Positions 53,425-61,616 of a stretch of DNA of 64,000 nt are shown piece by piece (the stretch's first letter is position 1; every line of letters starts with the position of its first letter). Source of the stretch: Gemmataceae bacterium (lineage in GTDB: Bacteria > Planctomycetota > Planctomycetia > Gemmatales > Gemmataceae); the NCBI GenBank assembly GCA_009691845.1, contig SIAJ01000011.1:36332-100331 (forward strand), read 5' to 3'. The notes beneath the pieces are model-generated. The model was not told where the DNA came from. It did no database searches and was given only the letters and a program-made list of their open reading frames with translations. Position numbers and translations under genes: made by a program.

Positions 53425-54426
53425 CTAAACGCTCACCACAATTTTACCGAAGTGCCCCGCGGATTCGAGGTGCTCCAATGCCATCGGAAGTTCGGCGAAC
53501 GCGAATGTTTTGTCCACGACCGGCTTGATCTGGTTCAGCTCGAACGCTCGGTTCATGTCCTCGTACATCGTGCGTGATCCGACAAAGATGCCGCGAACGG
53601 TAACGGCCTTCATCAGGATTGGCAAAGGGTTCACGGTGCCCATGCCCGAAAGTACGCCGATGAGGACAATTCGGCCACCCGTGCGAACCGCCTTGATTGA
53701 TCGTTCCAGCGTTCCCGCTCCGCCAACCTCCACGACGTGATCAACTCCAACACCACCCGTTTGCGCTCGCGCCCACTTGTCCCAGTCCGGCGTGGTCTTG
53801 TAGTTCACGCCTGCGGAAGCGCCCAGGCTGATCGCTCGTTTCATTTTTTTATCGCTACCCGAGGTGACGAGCACGCGTGCGCCGAACACCTTGGCAATCT
53901 GCAATGCGAAGATCGACACGCCCCCCGTGCCTTGCACCAAAACGGTTTCGCCTGCTTTCAAGCCCCCCTCGACCAGGGCATTCCACGCTGTGACGGCCGC
54001 ACACGGTAGGGTTGCCGCTTCTTCGAACGAGAGATGCGCTGGAACCTTCACCACGCCTTCTTCGGAGAACACGATGCGCTCGCTGGCCGTGCCATCGAGA
54101 TCGCCGCCAAGAGTGGACTTGGCCGCGAGGTCATTGAGCGGCCCGCACAGCCAGCGTTGCATGAATGTTGCACACACCCGATCGCCTACGGCCACCCGTG
54201 TCACGCCCGAACCGATGGCCACGACTTCGCCGGCCCCGTCCGAGCAGGGGACGCGTGGCAACGGCAATCGCGGATTGTATTGTCCCTTCACCATCATCAA
54301 GTCGCGATAGTTTAAGGAGACGGCACGAACGGCAACGACGACCTGGCCCGGTCCCGGATTGGGTTCAGGCCGTTCGACGAGTTTGAGATTGGGGATGCCG
54401 AATTGTTCGATGACCCAGGCACGCAT
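53425..54426 (-). CDS. zinc-free MDR alcohol dehydrogenase / quinone oxidoreductase
   Basis: A 333-residue medium-chain reductase. The N-terminal GroES-like domain has [20 protein letters not shown] and [10 protein letters not shown]. The Rossmann domain has [21 protein letters not shown] and [10 protein letters not shown]. The catalytic zinc ligands and the four-Cys structural zinc loop of classical ADH are absent, so it is likely an NADPH-dependent quinone/enone reductase type. ATG 54426 follows GAGGGAGC, a very strong site. It is followed by the topoisomerase gene on the same strand after 126 bases. Confidence 0.88.
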   Translation of the reverse strand: MRAWVIEQFGIPNLKLVERPEPNPGPGQVVVAVRAVSLNYRDLMMVKGQYNPRLPLPRVPCSDGAGEVVAIGSGVTRVAVGDRVCATFMQRWLCGPLNDLAAKSTLGGDLDGTASERIVFSEEGVVKVPAHLSFEEAATLPCAAVTAWNALVEGGLKAGETVLVQGTGGVSIFALQIAKVFGARVLVTSGSDKKMKRAISLGASAGVNYKTTPDWDKWARAQTGGVGVDHVVEVGGAGTLERSIKAVRTGGRIVLIGVLSGMGTVNPLPILMKAVTVRGIFVGSRTMYEDMNRAFELNQIKPVVDKTFAFAELPMALEHLESAGHFGKIVVSV

Positions 54427-54461
54427 GATTTGCTCCCTCGACAAGTGTTGAGAGAGTTATA

Positions 54462-54507
54462 GAGCCTGAAGCGTAACTGAAGGTGCTTTCGCTTACCCTT
54501 CAGGCTC
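54462..54507. repeat. inverted repeat of the GAGCCTGAAG family
   Basis: Perfect ten-base arms GAGCCTGAAG (54462-54471) and CTTCAGGCTC (54498-54507), with further partial pairing inside, between the BBP7 stop and the reductase start (both minus). Same family as 20053 and 31995. Confidence 0.75.
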
Positions 54508-54513
54508 GTCAGA

Positions 54514-55815
54514 TTAGAACTGCACAGTCAGCCCAAGATTGACGCCGTACATGAAGAAAACCTCTTCATTGAAGCGAAAACCGGGTCGGGCAGGGGCCGT
54601 GGGCGGAGCGGCACTGAATGGCAGAACCGTGGGGTTGATTCCGAGATCGACCTGTTCGCCAGGCCGCACCACGCCGGATACGTACATCAAACTATAGCCG
54701 ACTCGCAGAATGACGTTTTCGAGGACCGCGTAGCTCAGCGAGATTTGCGATTCCCGGATCCAGGTGAGTTTCACTCGCGAGTGATCGCCCATGTTTGAGG
54801 AGAGGGCCAGGAAGCCACCCGGTGCCTCCATTCGTGCGCCGGCAGGAATCACGACCGTCGAGTTGCCATCGATGCTCACGTCTTCCAGCATCGCACCAAC
54901 GGCCATTCGCCACGACATATCAATCATGAATTTTCTTCGAGTCCAGCTCCACTTGCCGCCAATCTGGCCGCCGAGGAACTGATTGCGGGTCGTGAACGAA
55001 TCGAAGGTGGTCATGCTCATGCCGCTCGTGTGTGAAGTTCCCTCGACGAATAGTTCCTCTTCGAGATTCCAATAACGGAGACCCATGATCCAGTGAAAAG
55101 ACTCACTAAACATGGCTGGTCCGCGATGGAGATAATTTGCTTCCAGTCCGAAGGAGTCGAATGAAGTCCCAACACGAGCGTGCCCGACGCTCGAACCCGA
55201 GGGGGTCGAGAGCAGGAACAACGCCGGCGAATTCGCTGCCTCGTTCCAGAAAGGGCGATTGAGGAACGTGCGTGGCGTGCCAGCGTAATGGGCCACGTTG
55301 TCGTTGTGCAGAAGTCCCTGATAGCGTGTCTCGACACCTGTGCCGAATGGTTTGTCGATCCAATAACCTGCACTCACTTGCATGCCGGACTGCATGGCGC
55401 CATTCATGCGATTGTCCGAGATCAGAAATGCATGCAGAGGCGACTTGGGCGAGGCTTGTGAGGGGGAACCGAACACCGCCGCAACCAGCGAAGGCAACAG
55501 GCCCCCCTTACTTCGCCAGTAGAGGGCATCGACATCGGCCCAGAAACGCGGGCCTTCTGGAACCTCGATCGGCGGGCCAATGACCGGCATCGGTGGCCGC
55601 ACGGTCGGCAAGACCACCGTATCGGGCGGAAGATCGAGGCCAAAACCTTCGGGTGGCGACGGCGGAGATCCTGTCGGTTTTGACGGAGCCAGCGGAAGCG
55701 TGAGCACTTCAGGGACCGCCGGCTTGGGGCCGGCGCTCTTCGGTGCAGGCGGCTGTGCGTTGGCGACTCCGGCCAGGATCGAGCCAACGACGAATGCAAG
55801 CACGATTGAACGCAT
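54514..55815 (-). CDS. BBP7-type outer-membrane beta-barrel protein
   Basis: 433 residues with a signal peptide (RSIVLAFVVGSILAGVANAQ after the start Met), a Pro-rich linker (about 24-85) and a barrel domain: FWADVDALYWRSKGG, VSAGYWIDKPFGTGVETRYQ, SFGLEANYLHRG, HWIMGLRYWNLEEELFV and the closing YGVNLGLTVQF ending in Phe, as expected for outer-membrane insertion. This is the BBP7/DUF1551 family found almost only in planctomycetes. ATG 55815 is chosen because GAGGGA precedes it; the frame upstream includes an inverted repeat. Confidence 0.88.
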   Translation of the reverse strand: MRSIVLAFVVGSILAGVANAQPPAPKSAGPKPAVPEVLTLPLAPSKPTGSPPSPPEGFGLDLPPDTVVLPTVRPPMPVIGPPIEVPEGPRFWADVDALYWRSKGGLLPSLVAAVFGSPSQASPKSPLHAFLISDNRMNGAMQSGMQVSAGYWIDKPFGTGVETRYQGLLHNDNVAHYAGTPRTFLNRPFWNEAANSPALFLLSTPSGSSVGHARVGTSFDSFGLEANYLHRGPAMFSESFHWIMGLRYWNLEEELFVEGTSHTSGMSMTTFDSFTTRNQFLGGQIGGKWSWTRRKFMIDMSWRMAVGAMLEDVSIDGNSTVVIPAGARMEAPGGFLALSSNMGDHSRVKLTWIRESQISLSYAVLENVILRVGYSLMYVSGVVRPGEQVDLGINPTVLPFSAAPPTAPARPGFRFNEEVFFMYGVNLGLTVQF

Positions 55816-55851
55816 GATTTCCCTCATCATCGTGCCCGTGGCGCAGAGCAA

Positions 55852-55896
55852 TCCGCACACTCCGTGTGCGGACCTTCGGCTCACGGAGTGTGCGGA
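55852..55896. repeat. 15-base perfect inverted repeat between divergent genes
   Basis: TCCGCACACTCCGTG (55852-55866) and its exact complement (55882-55896) with a 15-base loop, upstream of the divergent BBP7 and small-protein genes. The core CACACTCCGTG is shared with the element at 29566, also between divergent genes. Confidence 0.85.
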
Positions 55897-55980
55897 CTAC
55901 TATGGGCGGATCGCAAACCGTCATGCCACCGGATCGGCAGTCTGTAAAGGGCAAGTCACATCGAGCCGCCAGTGTGTCGC

Positions 55981-56008
55981 TTGCCCAAGCTGACAGGTCC
56001 GGTATGAT
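55981..56008 (+). promoter_or_regulatory. candidate promoter of the 78-residue protein
   Basis: TTGCCC (55981-55986), 16-base spacer, TATGAT (56003-56008, five of six). The start codon is 33 bases downstream. Confidence 0.5.
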
Positions 56009-56040
56009 TTGCCTACGTGCATTTCACTCAGGAAGAGACC

Positions 56041-56277
56041 ATGGCCAAAACATCGTGCCCGATCACCCGACAACAATTCACCGAGGGTGCCAAAGCCGTC
56101 GAGATCACCATTAACAGCACGCCAATGCTTGCGGACGTCAAGGAATTCTCGACCGGCTCGCTCGGCTGGTATCTGAATGGCAAGACCGTCATCGATGTGG
56201 GCGGCCAGAAAGTGACAGTTCAGGTTGGTTTGAACATGACGATCGTTGGCAGCAAGGAACTGCCAAAATCCGAATAA
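56041..56277 (+). CDS. small conserved-looking protein of unknown function
   Basis: A 78-residue protein starting MAKTSCPITRQQF, with beta-rich middle (SLGWYLNGKTVIDVGGQKVT) and no signal or membrane segment. CAGGAAGAG precedes ATG 56041, and a promoter candidate lies just upstream. This layout (short, well-started, monocistronic) supports a real gene. I recognise no family and assign no function. Confidence 0.7.
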   Translation: MAKTSCPITRQQFTEGAKAVEITINSTPMLADVKEFSTGSLGWYLNGKTVIDVGGQKVTVQVGLNMTIVGSKELPKSE

Positions 56278-56293
56278 GGAGCGAAGCGCAAAG

Positions 56294-56351
56294 AGCAAGG
56301 AGCAAGGAGCAAGGAGCAAGGAGCAAGGATTTCTCCTTACTCCTTGCTCCT
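56294..56351. repeat. AGCAAGG tandem repeat with inverted arm
   Basis: Five exact copies of the 7-mer AGCAAGG run from 56294 to 56328. After a short loop, CTCCTTACTCCTTGCTCCT (56333-56351) is complementary to nearly three units. It lies between the convergent small-protein and secretin genes. Confidence 0.85.
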
Positions 56352-56370
56352 CACCGAAGGCCGATCAAAA

Positions 56371-59300
56371 TCAAGGGGCGCCGACGCCGTCGTCGTCGCG
56401 GACACCCGTTTGTCGCTCTTGTTCCTCGCGGTTGATGATCACGCGAGGTGTCACCATGATGAGGATCGAGCGACCTTCACGACCATAAGCCACGTTCTTG
56501 AACAACCGGTTCAAGTACGGGATCTTGCTCAGCACCGGCGGGCCGAATTCGTTGCGGCCTTCGGTCATGTACTTCAAACCACCCATCACGACCGTGCCGC
56601 CGTCCGGCACCACGACGACCGTCTGGGTCTCCAGGTTGGAGAACCGCGGCTGTTGCAGGAACTGCGTGAACGGAACCGGTTGGCCCTGTCCACCGTTCTC
56701 GAACACCGGCGTGATGATCGTCGTGATCGGAATCTGCTGCGTGCCGCTGACCAGGTTCGTGAACGACTGCTGAATGTTCAGTCGCACGAACCGGCGATCG
56801 GCCGACACTACCGGCTGGATGAACAAGCCAAGACCCGGCGTCTGCGGTGTAGTCGGCGTGAAGTTAAGACTGCCGTTCTGAACCGAGGCGTTCGGTGGAA
56901 TCGGCTGCGTGATACCCACCGCGAACGGCACGTTCTGCGGCGTAAACACGAGCTGACCGTTCACCGAGGTCACCTGCACGCCAGTCACGAAGAACTGGAA
57001 GTCACCGACGGTCATCGAGGCAGACGTGCCGTTGAGGGCCGTCAGCTTCGGAGCCTGCATCACGTTTGTTCGCGTGTCACCCTGAGCGGCTTCCAGGAAC
57101 ATTTGCACCTGAATGTCGCTAAGGAACGCGAGACCGAGAGAGATACCACCATCCTGGAACGAGTTGGTGAACCCGCCAAAAGGAGGCACGGCACGGCCAA
57201 AGCTCGTTGCCCGAATCGGGATGTCCAGGTCCGGCGTCGGTACGCCTGGGACGGCCATTCCGAGCACGTTGCCCTTGAAGTTTTGATTATTGAGGCCACC
57301 GGAGGTTGAGTTGCCAATCGGCTTCGCGTTGGTCGGCACACCCATGGCGAAGTCTACACCAATTCGTTCGTAGAACGTTTCGGCCAAGGACACTACTTTC
57401 ACCTCGATCGACACTTCCAGGTCTTGCAGCTTGCGGAGCGACTCCAGCAAACGCTCGACTTCCTCGATCACTTCCGGTGACTGGTTGATCACCATCACCA
57501 TACCCAGCGGGAAGTACTCGATGGTCCCTTCACCACCAAGACCCTGCCAGCTATCTGGCTTGATCGTGGTCGTGACCAGGCGGATCAACTCGCGTTCGAG
57601 CGTACCGATGGTGGGGCCTGTGTTGGACCTGGCCCCGCCGTCCGCCGGCGCGTTGCTGCTGCTATTCCGCAGGCGACCAGAGGCGCTCGGGTCAAAGGTA
57701 CTTGAACCCGAACCCGTACTCATTCCACTTGGCAGGCCACCCGGAGGAGTTCGCGGCTGGCTGCTGTTCATTCGGCTCGTGCCGTAAGCATTTTCGGTAG
57801 CCATCCTCAACTGTTCCGTCAGGGACAGGTGCGGTGCTGCTCCATAATTCGGTGCCGGAATCACCAGATCGCCAACCGACAGTGCCTTGACCAACTGACG
57901 ACCAGCGGCGTTCTTGGCCGTCGTGACGCGAATGGTTTCATTCTCGATCACGTGCTTCAGGCCGCCAGCTTGCGCACAGATGACATTCAAGGCCGACTTC
58001 AGCGAAATATCCTTCAAGTTCGACGTGATCGGCTGCTTCGGATCGACGTTGCCTTCCTTCAGACCGTTGAAGTCCAAGTCGAAATTAATCCCCGTCATCG
58101 TCTGAAGATCGGTCACCACGCTTTCGAGCGGAGTCCCCTTGAAGCTCACGCTCAGCGGCGTGGACATCTTGCGTTCGATCTCCTTCTCTTTATCGGAGCG
58201 AGTTCGCATCACGCCGACGTTGCCCGTGCCACGGCTGAAGATCTGTTTGCGCTTCTCTGGATCGTCTGTCCAACGGAGCGGCTCTTTACCAGTCACCTGC
58301 GGGTACTCAAAGTTCTCGTTGCCGAGTTCGTAATTAAACTTCTCTTGCGTCTTCTTCAGGCGTTCCCATTCCAGCTTCCGCATCATGGTGTCAGCCATGC
58401 GAAGAGTCGCACCGACGCTGGCATCATCTGGATCCAGAGCCTGGGCCTTCTGAAGCTGAACGTAGGCTTCCTTGTACTTGGCGTCGTCCATGAGCTTGTG
58501 CGAAGCCTTCATGAGCTGCATGACTTCCTTCTGCTTATCCTGCTTGAACAAGGCTTCATGCGTCATCTCGGACTTGAAGTCCCGGCGATCCTTGGATTCC
58601 TTGGTCAAGAAGTCCGTCTGGTGCTTGAGGATCTTCAATCGATCCAGGCGGGCTTCGATCGGACGGACCAGCATGTTCTGCTTGCCCGTTTCGAGCGAAG
58701 AGCTTTTCACCTCGGCGACGAAGTTCGACAGTTCTTGCAAGGCCTCGGTAGTTTCACCGCGGCCGAAGCGAGCTGTGGCTTCGCTTTCCACTCGTAGGGA
58801 CTTCGTGCGCAGTTTCTGGAATTCGACCTGCGACAAAGCTTCCTGCTGCTTGATCATGCTGTCCGGACCAGTCTTAACGACCGGCGTCGGGCCCGTGAGA
58901 GGCACGTCCGGTACACCCGGGGCTGGCTTCGGAGCCGTTGGCAGTTTCTCACCCGTGCGGGCTGCACGAGCATCGTCCATCTTTTTCTTTTCGACGGCAG
59001 AAATCGCGATCATCTCGCCAAGCTTCTTACGCCCGGTGGATGTCAACATCATGCCATCGATCTGATTGAAGATCGCGAGCGCCTGGGCGTAGCTGTGAGC
59101 GTGGAAGGCTTCCATGCCGTTGTCGAACGCTCGACGAGCCGAGTCCATCTTTCGCTTGTCTTCTTCGGTATCGATCGATTGCATCAGAGCAAGAGCCTCG
59201 TCCTTGCAATTGTAGGCACCGTTCACCAGTTCCACTGCAATCCGGCGAGCAGTTTCCAAGTCCCCCTTGCGGAGTTCCAGGCGAGCCGTGTCGAGCATTT

Positions 59301-60870
59301 GCTGCCCCTTGGCAGCCTCGGCCGGGAGCGGCACTCTGACGGATGGCTTCGGGCTTTCCTTGGGCATCGGAGGCCTGGTGGCCTCGGCCTGCGTGTCCAC
59401 GTCCGGAATCGACGGGAGGACGTCCGAAGGACGGACCGGCTTGCCCCGATTCGGCGAAATCGGCTTGATCGCGTCCGAGTTGTCCGACTTCTTCGCTGGC
59501 GGAATCAGATCGATCAAATCGATCAAATCTTCTTCGCCACGAGCCGGCAGGATGATCTTCGGCGGTTCGGCGGGCGGATAGCTGCCGTTACGAATGACCG
59601 GCAGATTTTCTACGGCCGTGGTCGCCGGTGGCGCGGTGGCGTTGGTACCCGTGCGAATGACCGGAGCCGGCGGCGTCATCAGGCCACGGACCTCCGCAAT
59701 CGCGTAGGTATCCATGCCCATGCCCTTGGCCAGGCGTTCTGCATTATCCAGATTGCTGTGCGCCCCATCGGCATCTTTCAAGTCGATGCAGGCGTGGGCT
59801 TCGTTTACCAGCGCACTGATCTTGCGTCCCACGGAAATCCGCAAGCGATTCAACTCGGATTCGGGCGAGTCTTCATCGCTTTCGTATCGCGCGTTGAGCC
59901 GGGCTGCTTCCGTGTATTTCTGCTTGGCTTCGACGTACTTCCGGCCGACTTCAAAAGCCTTGCCTTCTTGCATGAGAGCAATGGCCTGCTTTTTCCGTGC
60001 GGCGAGTTCGGACGGCCGAACGTTATCGGGACCAGGAGCATCCAGGTCCATCGGAGTCTTGCGGGCCCCGTAGTTCGATGGCGTCTTCGCACGTGGCGGT
60101 GGAGGCGAGTTTTCGTCCTCGATCAACTCGGCCGCCTTGGCCTGAACGATCTTCGAGCCGAGTTTTTCGATATCCCGAGCCTTGCGAATATCCGCAAGGA
60201 TGCGGCTAGGCCGATCGCCGAAATCCCACATGCTGTACGAACCATGCATGGAGGCGGCTTGCTTGGCCTTTTCCTCGGCCGCGTTCAAGTTGGCAACGCG
60301 GTCGTTGGCGCTGCTGGCTTTCTTCTCAACGAGGACCCGAGCCTCGCCCGCGAGCTTCTCGGCCTGGTCCTGAGCGAGCCCGCCGCGAGCCTTCTTGACG
60401 TCTTTAATGATCGAGTCCGGAGTATCGTCGAACAGGCCCCAACGAACACCCGCCGAATGGGCATTGGCCTGGGTGGCCAGTTCGTGAGCCTTGTCGAGCT
60501 TGCCTTCCTCAAGGGACTGCTTGGCCATGCCGAGCAGAACCCGTGGGTCCTTGCTCGTTGGCTTGACAGCAGGCTTGGGGCCCGTCTGCTTGACAGGCTT
60601 TTCGGCCGGTTCCTCAGATGAAGGGGCCAATTCGCGTAAGGCGCGTGCCTTTTCGGCCAGCTCCTTCGCCATGCCGTAGTTTTGTGCGTCGCCAGCTTCG
60701 CGAGCTTGACGCAAGAGTTCTTTCGCTTCGGCCTCGCGGCTAGCCGGAGCAGAACGCTCCTGACTATAAGCCCGGCTCGACAGGGCCTCAGCCCCGAGAG
60801 CCGTAAGGCCCGGCACCAGCACCAGGCCGGCCGCCCACCGCCGCCATCCTCGAATATACGCCTGGAACAC
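56371..60870 (-). CDS. very large TPR-containing secretin (GspD/PilQ family)
   Basis: 1499 residues. A signal-like segment (WAAGLVLVPGLTALGAEALS) is followed by more than 800 residues of TPR-like helices and Pro-rich linkers (EAEAKELLRQAREAGDAQN ... YVQLQKAQALDPDDASVGAT). An STN-like N0 domain comes next (GINFDLDFNGLKEG, ISLKSALNVICAQAGG), then a short low-complexity Ser/Gly region, an N-domain (FPLGMVMVINQSPEVIEEVE) and the secretin pore (VMQAPKLTALNGTSASM, VVVVPDGGTVVMGGL, VPFTQFLQQPRF, IPYLNRLFKN). The start is GTG 60870 with AAAGGAGG upstream; extension to 60987 has no such site. Type II/III secretion or pilus export is implied, but no other secretion gene is in the window. Confidence 0.88.
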   Translation of the reverse strand: MFQAYIRGWRRWAAGLVLVPGLTALGAEALSSRAYSQERSAPASREAEAKELLRQAREAGDAQNYGMAKELAEKARALRELAPSSEEPAEKPVKQTGPKPAVKPTSKDPRVLLGMAKQSLEEGKLDKAHELATQANAHSAGVRWGLFDDTPDSIIKDVKKARGGLAQDQAEKLAGEARVLVEKKASSANDRVANLNAAEEKAKQAASMHGSYSMWDFGDRPSRILADIRKARDIEKLGSKIVQAKAAELIEDENSPPPPRAKTPSNYGARKTPMDLDAPGPDNVRPSELAARKKQAIALMQEGKAFEVGRKYVEAKQKYTEAARLNARYESDEDSPESELNRLRISVGRKISALVNEAHACIDLKDADGAHSNLDNAERLAKGMGMDTYAIAEVRGLMTPPAPVIRTGTNATAPPATTAVENLPVIRNGSYPPAEPPKIILPARGEEDLIDLIDLIPPAKKSDNSDAIKPISPNRGKPVRPSDVLPSIPDVDTQAEATRPPMPKESPKPSVRVPLPAEAAKGQQMLDTARLELRKGDLETARRIAVELVNGAYNCKDEALALMQSIDTEEDKRKMDSARRAFDNGMEAFHAHSYAQALAIFNQIDGMMLTSTGRKKLGEMIAISAVEKKKMDDARAARTGEKLPTAPKPAPGVPDVPLTGPTPVVKTGPDSMIKQQEALSQVEFQKLRTKSLRVESEATARFGRGETTEALQELSNFVAEVKSSSLETGKQNMLVRPIEARLDRLKILKHQTDFLTKESKDRRDFKSEMTHEALFKQDKQKEVMQLMKASHKLMDDAKYKEAYVQLQKAQALDPDDASVGATLRMADTMMRKLEWERLKKTQEKFNYELGNENFEYPQVTGKEPLRWTDDPEKRKQIFSRGTGNVGVMRTRSDKEKEIERKMSTPLSVSFKGTPLESVVTDLQTMTGINFDLDFNGLKEGNVDPKQPITSNLKDISLKSALNVICAQAGGLKHVIENETIRVTTAKNAAGRQLVKALSVGDLVIPAPNYGAAPHLSLTEQLRMATENAYGTSRMNSSQPRTPPGGLPSGMSTGSGSSTFDPSASGRLRNSSSNAPADGGARSNTGPTIGTLERELIRLVTTTIKPDSWQGLGGEGTIEYFPLGMVMVINQSPEVIEEVERLLESLRKLQDLEVSIEVKVVSLAETFYERIGVDFAMGVPTNAKPIGNSTSGGLNNQNFKGNVLGMAVPGVPTPDLDIPIRATSFGRAVPPFGGFTNSFQDGGISLGLAFLSDIQVQMFLEAAQGDTRTNVMQAPKLTALNGTSASMTVGDFQFFVTGVQVTSVNGQLVFTPQNVPFAVGITQPIPPNASVQNGSLNFTPTTPQTPGLGLFIQPVVSADRRFVRLNIQQSFTNLVSGTQQIPITTIITPVFENGGQGQPVPFTQFLQQPRFSNLETQTVVVVPDGGTVVMGGLKYMTEGRNEFGPPVLSKIPYLNRLFKNVAYGREGRSILIMVTPRVIINREEQERQTGVRDDDGVGAP

Positions 60871-61030
60871 CCCTGGCCTCCTTTCCCCGATCGTTCCGTA
60901 GGATCTACCGTCGTTGCCTGTCGATTTCCCCCAACCGACAGGCTGGCGATTCACTACGCTGCCCGCACGCACGCTAATTTCGCGCACGTGGAACGACCCT
61001 AAAGGGCAGTGTGAGAGTGAAAGCGGCGGT

Positions 61031-61059
61031 CATGTAACCGGGTTTTCGGAAGCGGTCAA
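61031..61059 (-). promoter_or_regulatory. candidate promoter of the secretin gene
   Basis: Reading the minus strand: TTGACC (61059-61054), 17-base spacer, TACATG (61036-61031). The -35 matches at five of six; the -10 is weak. It would give a leader of about 155 bases. Confidence 0.4.
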
Positions 61060-61138
61060 GGATAAAAATGCCGAAAATTCGCGATGATTCTCCCGGGCGA
61101 GAACCTGGAGAAGACTGCAAAGGAAGGCAGGTAGACGA

Positions 61139-61167
61139 TTGCCTTACCAGCCCTTCTCCGTTATCCT
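61139..61167 (+). promoter_or_regulatory. candidate promoter of the 88-residue protein
   Basis: TTGCCT (61139-61144), 17-base spacer, TATCCT (61162-61167); four of six matches in each hexamer. Confidence 0.35.
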
Positions 61168-61205
61168 TTTGCCCGTAGCTCGTCACAGTGGATTAACTTG
61201 TCCGT

Positions 61206-61230
61206 GGCAGCCCGGTTGACCCGGGCTACC
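61206..61230. repeat. short GC-rich inverted repeat in a leader
   Basis: GGCAGCCCGG (61206-61215) and CCGGGCTACC (61221-61230) pair at 9 of 10 with a five-base loop, 18 bases upstream of the start codon at 61249. It could affect translation of the small exported protein. Confidence 0.6.
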
Positions 61231-61248
61231 CATTTACCAAGGTGCAAC

Positions 61249-61515
61249 ATGTCGAAGAAGACCAAGTATCTCGTCGCAACGGCAGCGTTTCTCTGCGGGT
61301 TCGTTGTTTGCGAATTTGGCCGCGTTTACGTGTACGCCCAGGAGTCCAAGGCCCCGAAGTGGTCGCACGGAATGCTGTTGCGTTCCCGCAAGGCCGACGA
61401 GGCCGACTTCAACAAGGACACCAAGAAGTTCGGCGTCGAAGTGTTCACAGACGAGAACAACGGCAACCTGATCTACGTCAGCGAGACGGGCGCTATTGCC
61501 GTGGTGAAGAAGTAG
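61249..61515 (+). CDS. small exported or membrane-anchored protein
   Basis: An 88-residue protein with an N-terminal hydrophobic segment (KYLVATAAFLCGFVVCEFG) and a charged tail ending VSETGAIAVVKK. The tail LRSRKADEADFNKDTKKFGV and EVFTDENNGNLIYVSETG suggests a short beta-sandwich-like domain. AAGGTG precedes ATG 61249. It converges on thiL. No family recognised. Confidence 0.65.
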   Translation: MSKKTKYLVATAAFLCGFVVCEFGRVYVYAQESKAPKWSHGMLLRSRKADEADFNKDTKKFGVEVFTDENNGNLIYVSETGAIAVVKK

Positions 61516-61526
61516 GGATCAGAAGT

Positions 61527-61609
61527 TCACGCGAAGCCGCGAAGACGCAAAGAAACATTTAGACAGACACCTGAATCTCTCTTCTTTGCGTCTTCGCGGC
61601 TTTGCGTGA
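61527..61609. repeat. 28-base inverted repeat of the GCGAAGACGCAAAG family
   Basis: Arms 61527-61554 and 61582-61609 (TCACGCGAAGCCGCGAAGAC type) pair at 27 of 28 with a 27-base loop, between the convergent small-protein and thiL stops. Related to 38829. Confidence 0.9.
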
Positions 61610-61616
61610 GCTGATT

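Larger units (their letters stand above)
60871..61248. other. 378-base divergent intergenic region
   Basis: Lies between the secretin (minus) and a small exported protein (plus). It contains a minus-strand and a plus-strand promoter candidate and one short inverted repeat, listed separately. No RNA gene seen. Confidence 0.5.

Noticed and set aside
59505..59532. Short GATCAAATC tandem in the secretin gene
   Set aside because: It only encodes a local DLIDLID repeat in a linker and has no wider structure.
59095..60621. Plus-strand frame of 508 codons
   Set aside because: Antisense to the TPR part of the secretin gene; no recognisable domain.
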